Notes under the pieces: generated by a model
What the model was told of the DNA's origin: nothing
The model's database searches: none
What the model saw: only the letters and a program-made list of their open reading frames with translations
Part shown: positions 1 to 8,380 of the stretch, one piece after another
Numbering within the stretch: the first letter of the stretch is position 1
How the letters are laid out: each line of letters starts with the position of its first letter
Made by a program: the position numbers and the translations under genes
NCBI RefSeq assembly: GCF_947500695.1
Contig: NZ_CANMSS010000011.1
Location: 62,001-126,000, forward strand
Source of the DNA: an uncultured Pseudoteredinibacter sp.
GTDB lineage: Bacteria; Pseudomonadota; Gammaproteobacteria; Pseudomonadales; Cellvibrionaceae
Direction: 5' to 3'
Length of the DNA: 64,000 nt

Positions 1-1281
1 GGTGGTGCCAGTAATGTTGCCATGAATATTGCCGCGCTGGGTGCCGCTGCAAACCTTGCTGGTTTGGTCGGGCGAGATGAAGCAGCTGATAGTCTGCGTG
101 AATCTTTAACTTCTGTTGGTGTGAATTGTCTTTTTAGTGAGGTCGGTGATAAACCGACTATTACCAAGCTACGCGTAGTGAGTCGTCAGCAGCAGCTTTT
201 GCGAATGGATTTCGAAGAGAACTTTGCGCAACAAGACAGTGAATTATTAAGCAATAGTGTTTCGCTGGAAAATGTTCAGGTGCTGTTATTATCGGACTAC
301 GCTAAAGGCAGCTTACAGCACTGCCAAGCATTAATTGCCAAAGCTCGCCAAAAAAATATCCCCGTTTTGGTAGACCCTAAAGGGCATGACTTTAAGCGTT
401 ATCGCGGCGCTACTTTATTAACGCCAAACTTATCTGAATTTGAAGCCGTTGTTGGGCATTGTGCTAACGAGGCTGAGCTACTGAGTAAAGGTCAGCAGCT
501 TTTGCAAGATTTAGACTTGCAGGCCTTATTAATTACTCGTGGCGAGCAGGGCATGACCTTGCTACAGGCCAATGTTGAAGGTGAATTTCACCTGCCAGCC
601 AAAGCCCGAGAAGTCTTTGATGTAACCGGTGCAGGCGATACGGTTATCGCTGTATTGGCAGCGAGCCTAGCGGCTGGCAGCGAGTTGCCGATGGCGGTGG
701 CCCTAGCGAATGTTGCCGCCGGCATGGTAGTGGCCAAGTTGGGCACGGCTACAATCTCCGCTCCTGAATTGCGCCAGGCAATCAGCGAAGGCCAAGAGGT
801 GGAATGCGGTGTTGTCAATGAAGAGCAGCTAATATTGGCGTTACGCGAAGCCAAAGCGCGGGGTGAAAAAGTTGTTTTTACCAATGGCTGCTTTGATATT
901 TTGCACGCCGGCCACGTTGGTTACCTAGCCGATGCTCGCGACCTAGGTGATCGTTTAGTTGTGGCTATTAATAGTGATGAATCGGTCTCACGCTTAAAAG
1001 GTCCTTCAAGACCAATTAATCCGGTTGATCGTCGCATGGCGGTCTTGGCGGGCTTATCGGCTGTTGATTGGGTGCTGTCGTTTGCTGACGATACTCCAGA
1101 GCGTTTACTAGAACTAATCCAGCCCGACGTGCTAGTAAAGGGCGGCGACTACAGTGAAGAGCAAGTCGTAGGCTGGGAAATTGTTAAAGCCAATGGTGGT
1201 GAAGTTAAAGTGCTAAGCTTTTTCGACAACTGCTCAACCACAGCCATCGTAGAAAAAGTCATCGCTGACGCCGATAAATAA
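1..1281 (+). CDS. hldE: Bifunctional heptose 7-phosphate kinase / heptose 1-phosphate adenylyltransferase, 5' end cut by window edge
   Basis: HldE phosphorylates D-glycero-beta-D-manno-heptose 7-phosphate and then, after a phosphatase step, adenylylates heptose 1-phosphate to make ADP-heptose for the LPS inner core; it is cytosolic. The reading frame is open from base 1, starting with the PfkB-type GGASNVA motif, so the ATG at 22 is internal and roughly 45-50 N-terminal residues are missing compared with the usual ~475. The ribokinase-family DVTGAGD active-site motif lies at 619-639. The second domain begins near 870 with a cytidylyltransferase-type FTNGCFD segment followed by HAGH (904-915), the HxGH nucleotide-binding motif. 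Both domains look intact. A palindromic repeat begins 16 bp after the stop. The waaA gene 11 kb away belongs to the same LPS pathway. Identification is secure. Confidence 0.96.
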   Translation, partial: GGASNVAMNIAALGAAANLAGLVGRDEAADSLRESLTSVGVNCLFSEVGDKPTITKLRVVSRQQQLLRMDFEENFAQQDSELLSNSVSLENVQVLLLSDYAKGSLQHCQALIAKARQKNIPVLVDPKGHDFKRYRGATLLTPNLSEFEAVVGHCANEAELLSKGQQLLQDLDLQALLITRGEQGMTLLQANVEGEFHLPAKAREVFDVTGAGDTVIAVLAASLAAGSELPMAVALANVAAGMVVAKLGTATISAPELRQAISEGQEVECGVVNEEQLILALREAKARGEKVVFTNGCFDILHAGHVGYLADARDLGDRLVVAINSDESVSRLKGPSRPINPVDRRMAVLAGLSAVDWVLSFADDTPERLLELIQPDVLVKGGDYSEEQVVGWEIVKANGGEVKVLSFFDNCSTTAIVEKVIADADK

Positions 1282-1297
1282 ACAGCCGCTACACAAC

Positions 1298-1325
1298 GGG
1301 GTCAGATCCCAAGGGATCTGACCCC
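1298..1325. repeat. GTCAGATCCC palindrome, copy 1
   Basis: Perfect inverted repeat: a 13-bp arm GGGGTCAGATCCC, a 2-nt AA loop, and the exact complement arm. It starts 16 bp after the hldE stop and is followed two bases later by TCGAAGCC, a trailer also seen at the copies at 1486 and 30592. There is no T-tract, so it is not a standard intrinsic terminator, though it would block or stabilise a transcript end. It resembles REP-type dispersed palindromes. Confidence 0.85.
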
Positions 1326-1485
1326 GCTCGAAGCCGAGATCTTTAAGGCCCACCTTTCCCATCTTAAAAACCACCAATTCTTAACTCAGCCTTTCTCGTG
1401 GTCAATATAAATTTACCGCCAGCAAAGTCGGCTTATAGTAAACAAAATCGCAAACGCCCAAACAGCATGCTTCTACCTAACGAAC

Positions 1486-1513
1486 GGGGTCAGATCCCAA
1501 GGGATCTGACCCC
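1486..1513. repeat. GTCAGATCCC palindrome, copy 2
   Basis: Identical 28-bp palindrome to the one at 1298: GGGGTCAGATCCC arms separated by AA, followed three bases later by TCGAAGCC. Same orientation, 188 bp downstream of the first. The conserved trailer shows that the mobile or duplicated unit is longer than the palindrome itself. Confidence 0.85.
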
Positions 1514-1681
1514 AAATCGAAGCCACGTTCCTAACCACTCTAAATCCGCCGCCAAAGCACTTAAACCCATAAACCTCTCACTTAAACGGCTTTTGCTGTG
1601 CTCTCATCGCTATATAAACTCGAACTGTTATAGTATAACGTTTTGCTATACCCCTAAAAAACCAATAAGTAGGAACTTGCT

Positions 1682-4600
1682 ATGAACAACACAGGGCTAT
1701 TGCGCTCTTTGAAGCTCATGCTGCTTGGTACGGCTTGTGCTATTAGCGTCCCGAGTTTTGCTGAAGAGAAAGAGGATCAGGCGCCACTTTCCAGTGCGAC
1801 CTTTAAAGGCTTAGAACTGCGCAACATTGGGCCGGGCTTTATGTCGGGTCGTATCGCTGATATTGCTATCGATCCAAAAGATACCAGCACCTGGTATGTT
1901 GGCGTTGGCTCTGGCGGTGTTTGGAAAACCAAAAACGCGGGCATTAGCTGGAAGCCTATTTTTGATGGGCAGCCGGTTTATTCAATCGGTGCGGTGGTTC
2001 TAGATCCAAGCAACAGTAACACTGTGTGGGTAGGCAGTGGTGAGAACGTAGGCGGTCGCCATATCAGTTTCGGTGACGGCGTTTATGTTAGTCACAATGG
2101 CGGTGCTAAGTGGACCAATGTGGGGTTGAAAGACTCTGGCCATATCTCCGAAATTATTGTTCACCCGAAAGACCCAAACACCGTATGGGTTGCTGCTCAA
2201 GGCCCGCTTTGGAAAAAGGGCGGTCAGCGCGGTTTATTTAAAACCACAGATGGCGGTAAAAACTGGAAGCAGGTTTTGGGTGATAAAGAATGGGTTGGTG
2301 TAACCGATCTTGTGATCGATCCTCGAAACCCCGATGTGCTTTATGCAGCTACCTGGCAGCGTCATCGTACCGTAGCGGCCTATTATGGCGGCGGCCCAGG
2401 CTCTGGTCTGCACAAATCTAGTGATGGTGGTGAAACTTGGCAAAAGCTCGAACAAGGTTTGCCTAAAGAGGAAATGGGGAAAATTGGTCTAGCTATTTCA
2501 CCAATTGATCCTGATGTTGTTTATGCGGCTATTGAATTGAAGCAGCGCACTGGCGCCGTATTTCGTTCAGCAGATCGCGGAGCTTCTTGGGTTAAAGGTG
2601 CTGATGCGGTAGCGGGTGGTACTGGCCCTCACTATTATCAGGAGCTTTATGCTAGCCCCCATTACTTTGATCATATTTATCTTGCAGGTGTTCGCATGCA
2701 GGAGTCAAAAGATGGCGGCAAAACGTTCGCGGCAATGAAAGAAGCCCATAAACACAGTGATAACCACGCCATGGAATTTATCGCCGGCGATAAAGACTAC
2801 ATGATGGTGGGCTCTGATGGTGGCTTATATGAGAGCTTTGATTTAGGCGAGCATTGGCGATTCCATAAAAACCTACCTATTACTCAATACTATAAAGTGG
2901 CCTTAGATGATGCTAAGCCGTTTTATAATATTTATGGTGGTACTCAAGATAATAACTCCCAAGGTGGCCCTTCGCGTACCGATAGCGAGCACGGCATTCT
3001 AAATTCTGATTGGGAGGTCATTCTATTTGGTGATGGTCATCAGCCGGCGACTGAGCCGGGTAACCCCGATATTGTTTATGCTGAATGGCAGCAGGGCAAT
3101 TTGACACGCTATGATCGCACTACTGGTGAAATGGTTTATATCCAGCCGCAGCCTGGAAAAGGCGAAGGTCCAGAGCGTTATAATTGGGATGCGCCCATTT
3201 TAGTGAGCCCCCATAAGCCAACGCGTTTGTACTTTGCATCGCACCGTGTTTGGAAATCTGAAGATCGCGGTGATACTTGGACAGCGATTTCGGGCGATCT
3301 CACTAAAAATCTAAAGCGTATAGAACAGCCAATTATGGGCAGCACTCAAGGTTGGGATGGTGCTTGGGATATTTATGCGATGTCCCAGTACAGCACCATC
3401 ACTTCTTTAGCGGAATCACCTGTGCAAGAAGGCTTGATCTATGCCGGCACAGACGATGGTCGCATTCAAGTGACCGATAATGGTGGTGAAAATTGGCGTA
3501 AGATCGACATCAACAAACTGCCGGGCGTGCCTAAGACGGCCTTTGTTAATGACATCAAGGCCGATATGTTTGATGCCGATACAGTTTATGTAGCCTTAGA
3601 CAATCATAAGTTTGGTGATTACAAACCTTATCTCTATAAAAGTAGCAACCGCGGTAAATCTTGGAAGTCCATGGCCGGCGATCTGCCTGCTAAGCACCTG
3701 GTATGGCGTTTAGTACAAGATCATGTTGATGCGAATTTGTTCTTCTTGGGCACCGAGTTCGGACTGTTCTTCAGCATCGACGCTGGTGAAAAATGGGTTA
3801 AATTGCAGGGCAATGTTCCAACAATTTCTTTCCGTGATTTGGCAATTCAACGTCGTGAAAATGATTTGGTAGGCGCAAGCTTTGGTCGCGGCTTCTTTGT
3901 GCTGGATGACTATAGCGCTCTGCGTAATCTAACTGAGCAGCAGTTAGAGCAAGAGTCTTTATTATTCCCGGCGCGTGATGCACTTTGGTACATAGAGCGT
4001 AGCCCATTAGGGGGTGATGAAATTGGCTCCCAAGGCGAAAATACCTATCGTGCCCCCAACCCTGAGTTTGGTGCGACATTCACCTATTACTTAAAAGACG
4101 ATATTAAGAGCTTAAAGGAAATTCGTCAGGCCAAAGAAAAGGCCCAGAAGAAAGCGAAGAAAGCCCTTAAAGTACCGTCTTGGGATTCCTTAGCCGCCGA
4201 AGAGCGTCAGCAGCAACCTAGCTTGTGGTTCACCATTCGTGATGAGCGGGGCAATGTTGTACGCAAGATGCAAGGCAAGGCGAAAAAAGGTATTCAGCGT
4301 GTAACTTGGGATCTTCGTTGGCCTGGCCATCAGGCGGTAGGTTTGCAGGGCGATTATTTTGATCCTGTACCTAGAGGCCCCATGGTCGCGCCAGGTAATT
4401 ACACCGTGAGCATGAGCAAGGAAGTTGATGGCGTAATTACTGAGCTTCAAGCGGCCCAGTCATTTAAAGTCGTTCAAATGCATAAGCGTGGCGCACTAAA
4501 AGATGTCGATGGTGCAAAAGTGGCGGCCTTCTGGAAAGAACTGGCTTCTGTGCAGCGTGTCTCTACCGCCACCGCTAAGGCACTTGCCGATTCGGTGAAA

Positions 4601-4978
4601 CGTTTAGATTTGCTTGAGCAGTCCCTGGATCGCACGGTAGTCGCGCTAGGTGAGCATGATGCTAAGTTCGCCGCCCTGCGTGCCGAATTGTTAGCCTTGG
4701 ACAGCCGTTTGAATGGCAATCCAGCTAAGAACAAGGTCGGAGCTTGGAATGGCGTGGGCATCAATGACCGTTTATTTCATGCTCAAATCGGCACCTTCCG
4801 TTCAACCTATGGCCCAACTCCAGCGATTGAGCAGAGTGTTGCTATTGCTAAGGGAGAGCTGGGTGAGTTGCGTGATGCTTTGGAAGAGCTGCGCAATACT
4901 AAGATTCCAGCTTTTGAGCAGCAGCTGCAAGCGCTAGGTGCCCCTTGGGTTCCTGGGCAGCCACTGCCTAAGTTGTAA
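1682..4978 (+). CDS. Secreted Vps10/sortilin-like Asp-box (BNR) beta-propeller protein
   Basis: A 1098-residue exported protein. Residues 1-27 form a signal peptide ending ...VPSFA before EEKE. The mature N-terminal ~750 residues contain about eleven Asp-box motifs of the S-x-D-x-G-x-x-W type (for example TTDGGKNW, SSDGGETW, SEDRGDTW, SSNRGKSW), which in known families close the hairpins of 6- to 10-bladed propellers. Bacterial proteins of this length are usually labelled VPS10-domain or glycosyl hydrolase BNR-repeat proteins; the substrate is generally unknown and Asp-boxes are not catalytic. The C-terminal ~350 residues include a lysine-rich segment, a beta-sandwich-like region and a helical, probably coiled-coil tail. 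It stands alone after the palindrome-rich spacer. It is likely periplasmic or extracellular; peptidase- or sialidase-like activity cannot be assigned. Confidence 0.85.
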   Translation: MNNTGLLRSLKLMLLGTACAISVPSFAEEKEDQAPLSSATFKGLELRNIGPGFMSGRIADIAIDPKDTSTWYVGVGSGGVWKTKNAGISWKPIFDGQPVYSIGAVVLDPSNSNTVWVGSGENVGGRHISFGDGVYVSHNGGAKWTNVGLKDSGHISEIIVHPKDPNTVWVAAQGPLWKKGGQRGLFKTTDGGKNWKQVLGDKEWVGVTDLVIDPRNPDVLYAATWQRHRTVAAYYGGGPGSGLHKSSDGGETWQKLEQGLPKEEMGKIGLAISPIDPDVVYAAIELKQRTGAVFRSADRGASWVKGADAVAGGTGPHYYQELYASPHYFDHIYLAGVRMQESKDGGKTFAAMKEAHKHSDNHAMEFIAGDKDYMMVGSDGGLYESFDLGEHWRFHKNLPITQYYKVALDDAKPFYNIYGGTQDNNSQGGPSRTDSEHGILNSDWEVILFGDGHQPATEPGNPDIVYAEWQQGNLTRYDRTTGEMVYIQPQPGKGEGPERYNWDAPILVSPHKPTRLYFASHRVWKSEDRGDTWTAISGDLTKNLKRIEQPIMGSTQGWDGAWDIYAMSQYSTITSLAESPVQEGLIYAGTDDGRIQVTDNGGENWRKIDINKLPGVPKTAFVNDIKADMFDADTVYVALDNHKFGDYKPYLYKSSNRGKSWKSMAGDLPAKHLVWRLVQDHVDANLFFLGTEFGLFFSIDAGEKWVKLQGNVPTISFRDLAIQRRENDLVGASFGRGFFVLDDYSALRNLTEQQLEQESLLFPARDALWYIERSPLGGDEIGSQGENTYRAPNPEFGATFTYYLKDDIKSLKEIRQAKEKAQKKAKKALKVPSWDSLAAEERQQQPSLWFTIRDERGNVVRKMQGKAKKGIQRVTWDLRWPGHQAVGLQGDYFDPVPRGPMVAPGNYTVSMSKEVDGVITELQAAQSFKVVQMHKRGALKDVDGAKVAAFWKELASVQRVSTATAKALADSVKRLDLLEQSLDRTVVALGEHDAKFAALRAELLALDSRLNGNPAKNKVGAWNGVGINDRLFHAQIGTFRSTYGPTPAIEQSVAIAKGELGELRDALEELRNTKIPAFEQQLQALGAPWVPGQPLPKL

Positions 4979-4996
4979 TCACTCGGCTTTAATATC

Positions 4997-5025
4997 GGGG
5001 TCAGAACCCATAGGGTTCTGACCCC
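4997..5025. repeat. GTCAGAACCC palindrome
   Basis: Perfect 13-bp arms GGGGTCAGAACCC and its complement, separated by ATA. It begins 18 bp after the Asp-box protein stop. It is the same family as the copies at 1298 and 1486 but with AACCC for ATCCC; the change is compensated in the other arm, which indicates selection on, or copying with, the hairpin. Confidence 0.85.
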
Positions 5026-5159
5026 ATCCTTCCTTCGTATTCAGCCTAATACCAAAAATCACGCCCTTCGACCGAAATTCACTTTTTCTCTCTAATCGAA
5101 GCTCAGCCCTTCTAAGATACAAACTCAACAAACACATTGAGTACTGAAGGAGCACCACC

Positions 5160-5405
5160 ATGTTAGAGCGTTTTTCACAGTTTGATAGCACAGCCTTATG
5201 GACCGAACACGGGGCTTTCTTGTTGATCTTTATTCCCTTGTTTTTGGCGATCTACTTTTTACCGAGTTTAGTTGCCTTTGTATTGCGGCGCGAAAGCAAG
5301 AAAAAGATTTTACTGGCGAATATTCCAGCAGGCTTATCTTGGATTGCCTGGTTTGGCGTCTTAGCTTGGGCAGTGAGTGGTAAGCAGGAAGAGGAAAAAT
5401 GTTAA
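5160..5405 (+). CDS. Small two-helix membrane protein, superinfection-immunity-like
   Basis: An 81-residue hydrophobic protein with a good AAGGAG ribosome-binding site 8 bp before the ATG. Two membrane helices are evident: residues ~19-41 (LLIFIPLFLAIYFLPSLV) and ~54-73, separated by a basic RRESKKK loop. The FLPS-V-A-F plus second helix WIAWFGVLAWA pattern resembles the small Imm-superinfection membrane family, whose cellular role outside phages is unknown. It overlaps by 7 bp the start of the next tiny ORF and precedes a LytS-type sensor kinase in the same direction, so it is probably the first gene of that operon and may feed into the sensor. The function is unassigned. Confidence 0.7.
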   Translation: MLERFSQFDSTALWTEHGAFLLIFIPLFLAIYFLPSLVAFVLRRESKKKILLANIPAGLSWIAWFGVLAWAVSGKQEEEKC

Positions 5406-5566
5406 TTGCCGTTTACCTAGGGGCCTGGGCATTGCTATGCTGCCTAGAAGAAATTAATCAGCAACAATGGTTATCATGGATATGTCACAGCGCCTTAGCG
5501 TTTGGCTGGCTGAATGTCGCCAGCCAAGCACTGCCTATAAAATTGCCTGCTTTATTATTGTATTAG
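5399..5566 (+). CDS. Possible 55-residue membrane microprotein
   Basis: A short frame, too short for routine gene calls. Its ATG (5399) overlaps the stop of the preceding gene, and its own stop (TAG, 5564-5566) lies ~100 bp inside the kinase gene in another frame. The translation begins MLIAVYLGAWALLCCLEE and is strongly hydrophobic, consistent with one or two membrane helices. The overlap with the upstream stop suggests translational coupling. Against it: there is no independent ribosome-binding site, and part of its hydrophobicity could be incidental. If real, it is the middle gene of a small-membrane-protein/sensor operon. Confidence 0.35.
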   Translation: MLIAVYLGAWALLCCLEEINQQQWLSWICHSALAFGWLNVASQALPIKLPALLLY

Positions 5567-6585
5567 TTCATGTCAGCAGTGGCTTTATTCTTATGGAGCT
5601 TTTCCTAGAGGACATTGCTAGGGATCGTTTAATGCTGCTGCTTCGTCTTCTGGGCGAGTCTCTAATGATCGTGGTAATCTGCCATGTTTGTATGCGGCCT
5701 TTTCTTCGATTAGGAATCCTGCGTTCAGGGCTAAATGGAACTTCATTTGCGGGCCTATTCCTCTATTGTGTTCCAGTTGCGGGTGCTATGTCATTGTTAA
5801 TGTATGGCATCGCCAGTGTTTCGGATTTTTCGGATTTTGATATCGATAGTATCCAGTTTACTAATAAAGCCGGTGAGACCTCTAGCCACAATCGATCTAC
5901 TTCAGCCTATGTGATTTATGCGGGGCAGCAATATGCATTTCTTCTCTTTTGGGCTGCGGTATATCTATCTTGGCATTTCTATCGCAAGCGTGTTGAATTA
6001 TCTCGTGAGCTTGAAATCGCACGTTTACAGCAATTAGCAAACCAGATAAACCCCCATTTTCTATTCAATACGCTCAATAGTATTCGAGCCTTGGTTTACT
6101 CTGATCAAGATAAAGCGGCCGAAACCATTACCCAGCTTTCAGAGCTAATGCGAGTTCATATGCACGCCGAGGTTGCAACGCTTAGCCGTTTTGAGCAAGA
6201 GTGCGAACTAGCTGAGAGTTACTTAAAAATTGAACTGCTGAGGTTGCAGGAGCGCTTAACCGTTAGATGGGATGTAGCGCCCAATATCGGTACGGTGCAG
6301 ATACCAAGCTTGGTATTGCTTACCCTATTAGAAAACGCCGTTAAATATGGTATCGCGCCTTCAAGTAAAGCTGGCGTAATCGATATTGAAGCGAAGCTAG
6401 TTGACGAAGGTCGCTTCCGTTTAACGGTTAGCAATAGCTTGCCCGAAAAGAGTGCCGAAAAAGGTAATGGTATTGGATTAAAAAATATCGAGAAACGTCT
6501 GCAGCTACTCTATGCTGATCAAGCTACACTATCCATCAAACATGCACAGCAGTTTACTGCTGTAGTGGAGATTCCAATACCATGA
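5467..6585 (+). CDS. LytS/AlgZ-type membrane sensor histidine kinase
   Basis: A 372-residue kinase of the His_kinase (PF06580) class. Four hydrophobic helices fall in residues ~20-170. The H-box is NQINPHFLFNTLNSIRAL near residues 195-213, with the phosphoaccepting His in NPHF. The ATPase domain has an N-box (LLENAVKYG) and a G-box (GNGIGLKNI). It autophosphorylates and passes phosphate to the LytTR regulator encoded immediately downstream; the genes overlap by 4 bp (ATGA), so they are translated together. The start is ambiguous: in-frame ATGs at 5467, 5476 and 5482 all lack a strong ribosome-binding site, and the longest is given. The signal is unknown; the small membrane proteins upstream are candidates for modulators. 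Confidence 0.88.
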   Translation: MVIMDMSQRLSVWLAECRQPSTAYKIACFIIVLVHVSSGFILMELFLEDIARDRLMLLLRLLGESLMIVVICHVCMRPFLRLGILRSGLNGTSFAGLFLYCVPVAGAMSLLMYGIASVSDFSDFDIDSIQFTNKAGETSSHNRSTSAYVIYAGQQYAFLLFWAAVYLSWHFYRKRVELSRELEIARLQQLANQINPHFLFNTLNSIRALVYSDQDKAAETITQLSELMRVHMHAEVATLSRFEQECELAESYLKIELLRLQERLTVRWDVAPNIGTVQIPSLVLLTLLENAVKYGIAPSSKAGVIDIEAKLVDEGRFRLTVSNSLPEKSAEKGNGIGLKNIEKRLQLLYADQATLSIKHAQQFTAVVEIPIP

Positions 6586-7319
6586 AGTTATTGATTGTTG
6601 ATGATGAGCCGCTCGCTCGCCAAGAGCTAGAGCGCCTACTGGGTCGCTATGATGATATAAGCTCGCTTAAACAGGCTGCCAATGGCAAAGAGGCACTGGA
6701 GATCCTACAGCAAGAGAGTTTCGATACCGTCTTTGTTGATATACGTATGCCCGAAATGGACGGTATCGAGTTGGTAGCCAGTGCCGGAAACAAAAGCTTG
6801 TTTGTGTTCTGTACCGCATACAGTCAACACGCGCTTGAAGCCTTCGACTTAAATGCCTTTGATTATCTGTTAAAGCCTGTTAATCCTAGTCGCTTAGACC
6901 AGGTCATTGCTAAGGTACGCTTGGCATTAGCTGACAAGTCTTATCACGGCCAGCAAGAAAAGGCGGCCTCAGTAGAACAGCTACCAGAAAGCCATGGTTT
7001 TCTCCTAAAATTTGGGCACGACTACCGAATAGTGCGTTTGCAAGATGTTCAGCGATTTGAAGCGGTTGGCAATCATGTGGCCGTTCACCTGGAAAGTGAA
7101 AAATCTTTTATACAAAGCTCTTTAAGTCGTCTAGAAGAAAAGTTAGATAGTAATGTGTTTTTCAAGGCGAGTCGCAGCGACATTGTCCGTGTAGATGCAA
7201 TTGCTCAGGTGGAAGAAGGTATGAGCACGGGCAGCTTGATGTTGATGCTCAAAAACGGGCAGGAAATAGAGGTGAGTCGAAGACAGGTACAGGCTCTAAA
7301 AAAACAATTTAGTCTGTAA
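6582..7319 (+). CDS. LytTR-family response regulator
   Basis: A 245-residue two-domain regulator. The receiver domain (1-~120) has the acidic pair D7-D8, phosphoacceptor D53 (in FVDIRMPEMDG), the conserved T/S (FCTAYSQ) and K (LLKPV). The LytTR DNA-binding domain (~140-245) carries the typical VGNHVAVHL and FFKASRSDIV segments. This AlgR/LytR family binds direct repeats in promoters. It is translationally coupled to the sensor kinase. The target genes cannot be read from the window; the convergent binding-protein gene 12 bp downstream is not obviously in the regulon. Confidence 0.92.
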   Translation: MKLLIVDDEPLARQELERLLGRYDDISSLKQAANGKEALEILQQESFDTVFVDIRMPEMDGIELVASAGNKSLFVFCTAYSQHALEAFDLNAFDYLLKPVNPSRLDQVIAKVRLALADKSYHGQQEKAASVEQLPESHGFLLKFGHDYRIVRLQDVQRFEAVGNHVAVHLESEKSFIQSSLSRLEEKLDSNVFFKASRSDIVRVDAIAQVEEGMSTGSLMLMLKNGQEIEVSRRQVQALKKQFSL

Positions 7320-7331
7320 CTTAATATAAGT

Positions 7332-8279
7332 CTAATTAACAGCAGCTGAGTCTTTCTCGGTGGATTCGCGGTATCTTTCAAGCGCTGGCTGAATGTGGTT
7401 TTCTACCCTTTCTTGTACGATGTGCTGTAACTCTTTAGGGTAGGCATTTAGAATGAAATCCTGTACATATTTCGGGTCCTTTAATAATCTGTAGATTACC
7501 CTATTACTATCCTTAATAATTTGCCTACCCAGTTCAGTATTGCTGCACGTAATGTAGCCTATTGGTATTAACTCCTCGAGCTCTTTAATGGGAAGGCTTA
7601 TCAAGCCTTTGGCCTGAAGGTTGGTTTCCCAACTTCTCTTTGCACTTGGGTAATCAATGGTGAAGTCAATTCGATTCTTTTGAAGTAGTGTCAATAACTC
7701 CTTTCCTACTTGTGAGCTACTGCGGGTTAATAGGTTTTCCTCAGTTCCGTGTTCTCGAAAAATCTCATCTAGTATTTTTCCCATTGTGCGCGAGGGAACC
7801 CCAAGTCTAGAGTCTCCATCTTTTAAGATTTTATGGAGTGGAACTGGAACACCGTATTTACTGAGCTTTTGGGCATTTTTTTCAAATGTAATAATAACGT
7901 CTGAAAAACCAGTGAAATGGGGTATGGATTGAATCGCAATTTTATTGAATGCGTCTGTACGCCGCATCGTTGAATGACAGTAATCACCGGTAGATAACAA
8001 CCGAAAAAAACGCTGCTGATTTACCAAGGTGGGTGAGCTATGACGGTATTGAGGTAATTCTTTTATGAAACGGTTTCGTATCCGATCTACATACCCTTTG
8101 CCTTTGTTGGGGCCATAGGAAATTTCAAACGGTGGAATGTCGAGCGCCACCCAATTAATAACGGGTTTGTCTTCATAGGCATAAGAGTAAGACGAGAGGA
8201 CTAGGGTGCCAAGTAGTGATAGCTGCACCATCAAATAGATTGATTGTACATCGGAAAAAATACAGTTTTTAATGCGCAA
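7332..8279 (-). CDS. Periplasmic solute-binding-like protein (TIGR02285 type)
   Basis: A 315-residue protein with an N-terminal hydrophobic export signal (~residues 15-33, ending SYSYA). The mature part starts WVALDIPPFEISYGPNKGKG, typical of the SBP_bac_3-like family TIGR02285, whose members resemble amino-acid binding proteins but are usually orphan, without ABC permease genes. No permease or ATPase gene lies nearby. It could act as a periplasmic sensor or binding protein. It is convergent with the LytTR regulator (12-bp gap). Base composition is somewhat more AT-rich than its neighbours, which may indicate a different history. The ligand is unknown. Confidence 0.75.
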   Translation of the reverse strand: MRIKNCIFSDVQSIYLMVQLSLLGTLVLSSYSYAYEDKPVINWVALDIPPFEISYGPNKGKGYVDRIRNRFIKELPQYRHSSPTLVNQQRFFRLLSTGDYCHSTMRRTDAFNKIAIQSIPHFTGFSDVIITFEKNAQKLSKYGVPVPLHKILKDGDSRLGVPSRTMGKILDEIFREHGTEENLLTRSSSQVGKELLTLLQKNRIDFTIDYPSAKRSWETNLQAKGLISLPIKELEELIPIGYITCSNTELGRQIIKDSNRVIYRLLKDPKYVQDFILNAYPKELQHIVQERVENHIQPALERYRESTEKDSAAVN

Positions 8280-8380
8280 AAGTCTACTCCTGTTTATAGA
8301 TTCACTGTAGTACGTGATCTATAAACAGGCAAATAATAAGTTCACTGTATCTTAGGTCTAGCTGGAAAAATGTTCTTTAA

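Larger units (their letters stand above)
1282..1681. other. Intergenic spacer with two palindromes, no credible gene
   Basis: This 400-bp gap between hldE and the Asp-box protein holds two identical 28-bp palindromes (1298-1325 and 1486-1513). The rest is AT-rich and probably carries the promoter of the downstream gene. A TAGGAAC ribosome-binding site sits just before the ATG at 1682. An open frame across 1398-1685 has low-complexity, repeat-derived composition and runs into the next gene's start, so I do not consider it coding. Confidence 0.6.

Noticed and set aside
1398..1685. 95-codon frame between hldE and the Asp-box gene
   Set aside because: Includes a dispersed palindrome, has low-complexity composition, no ribosome-binding site, and overlaps the next gene's start.
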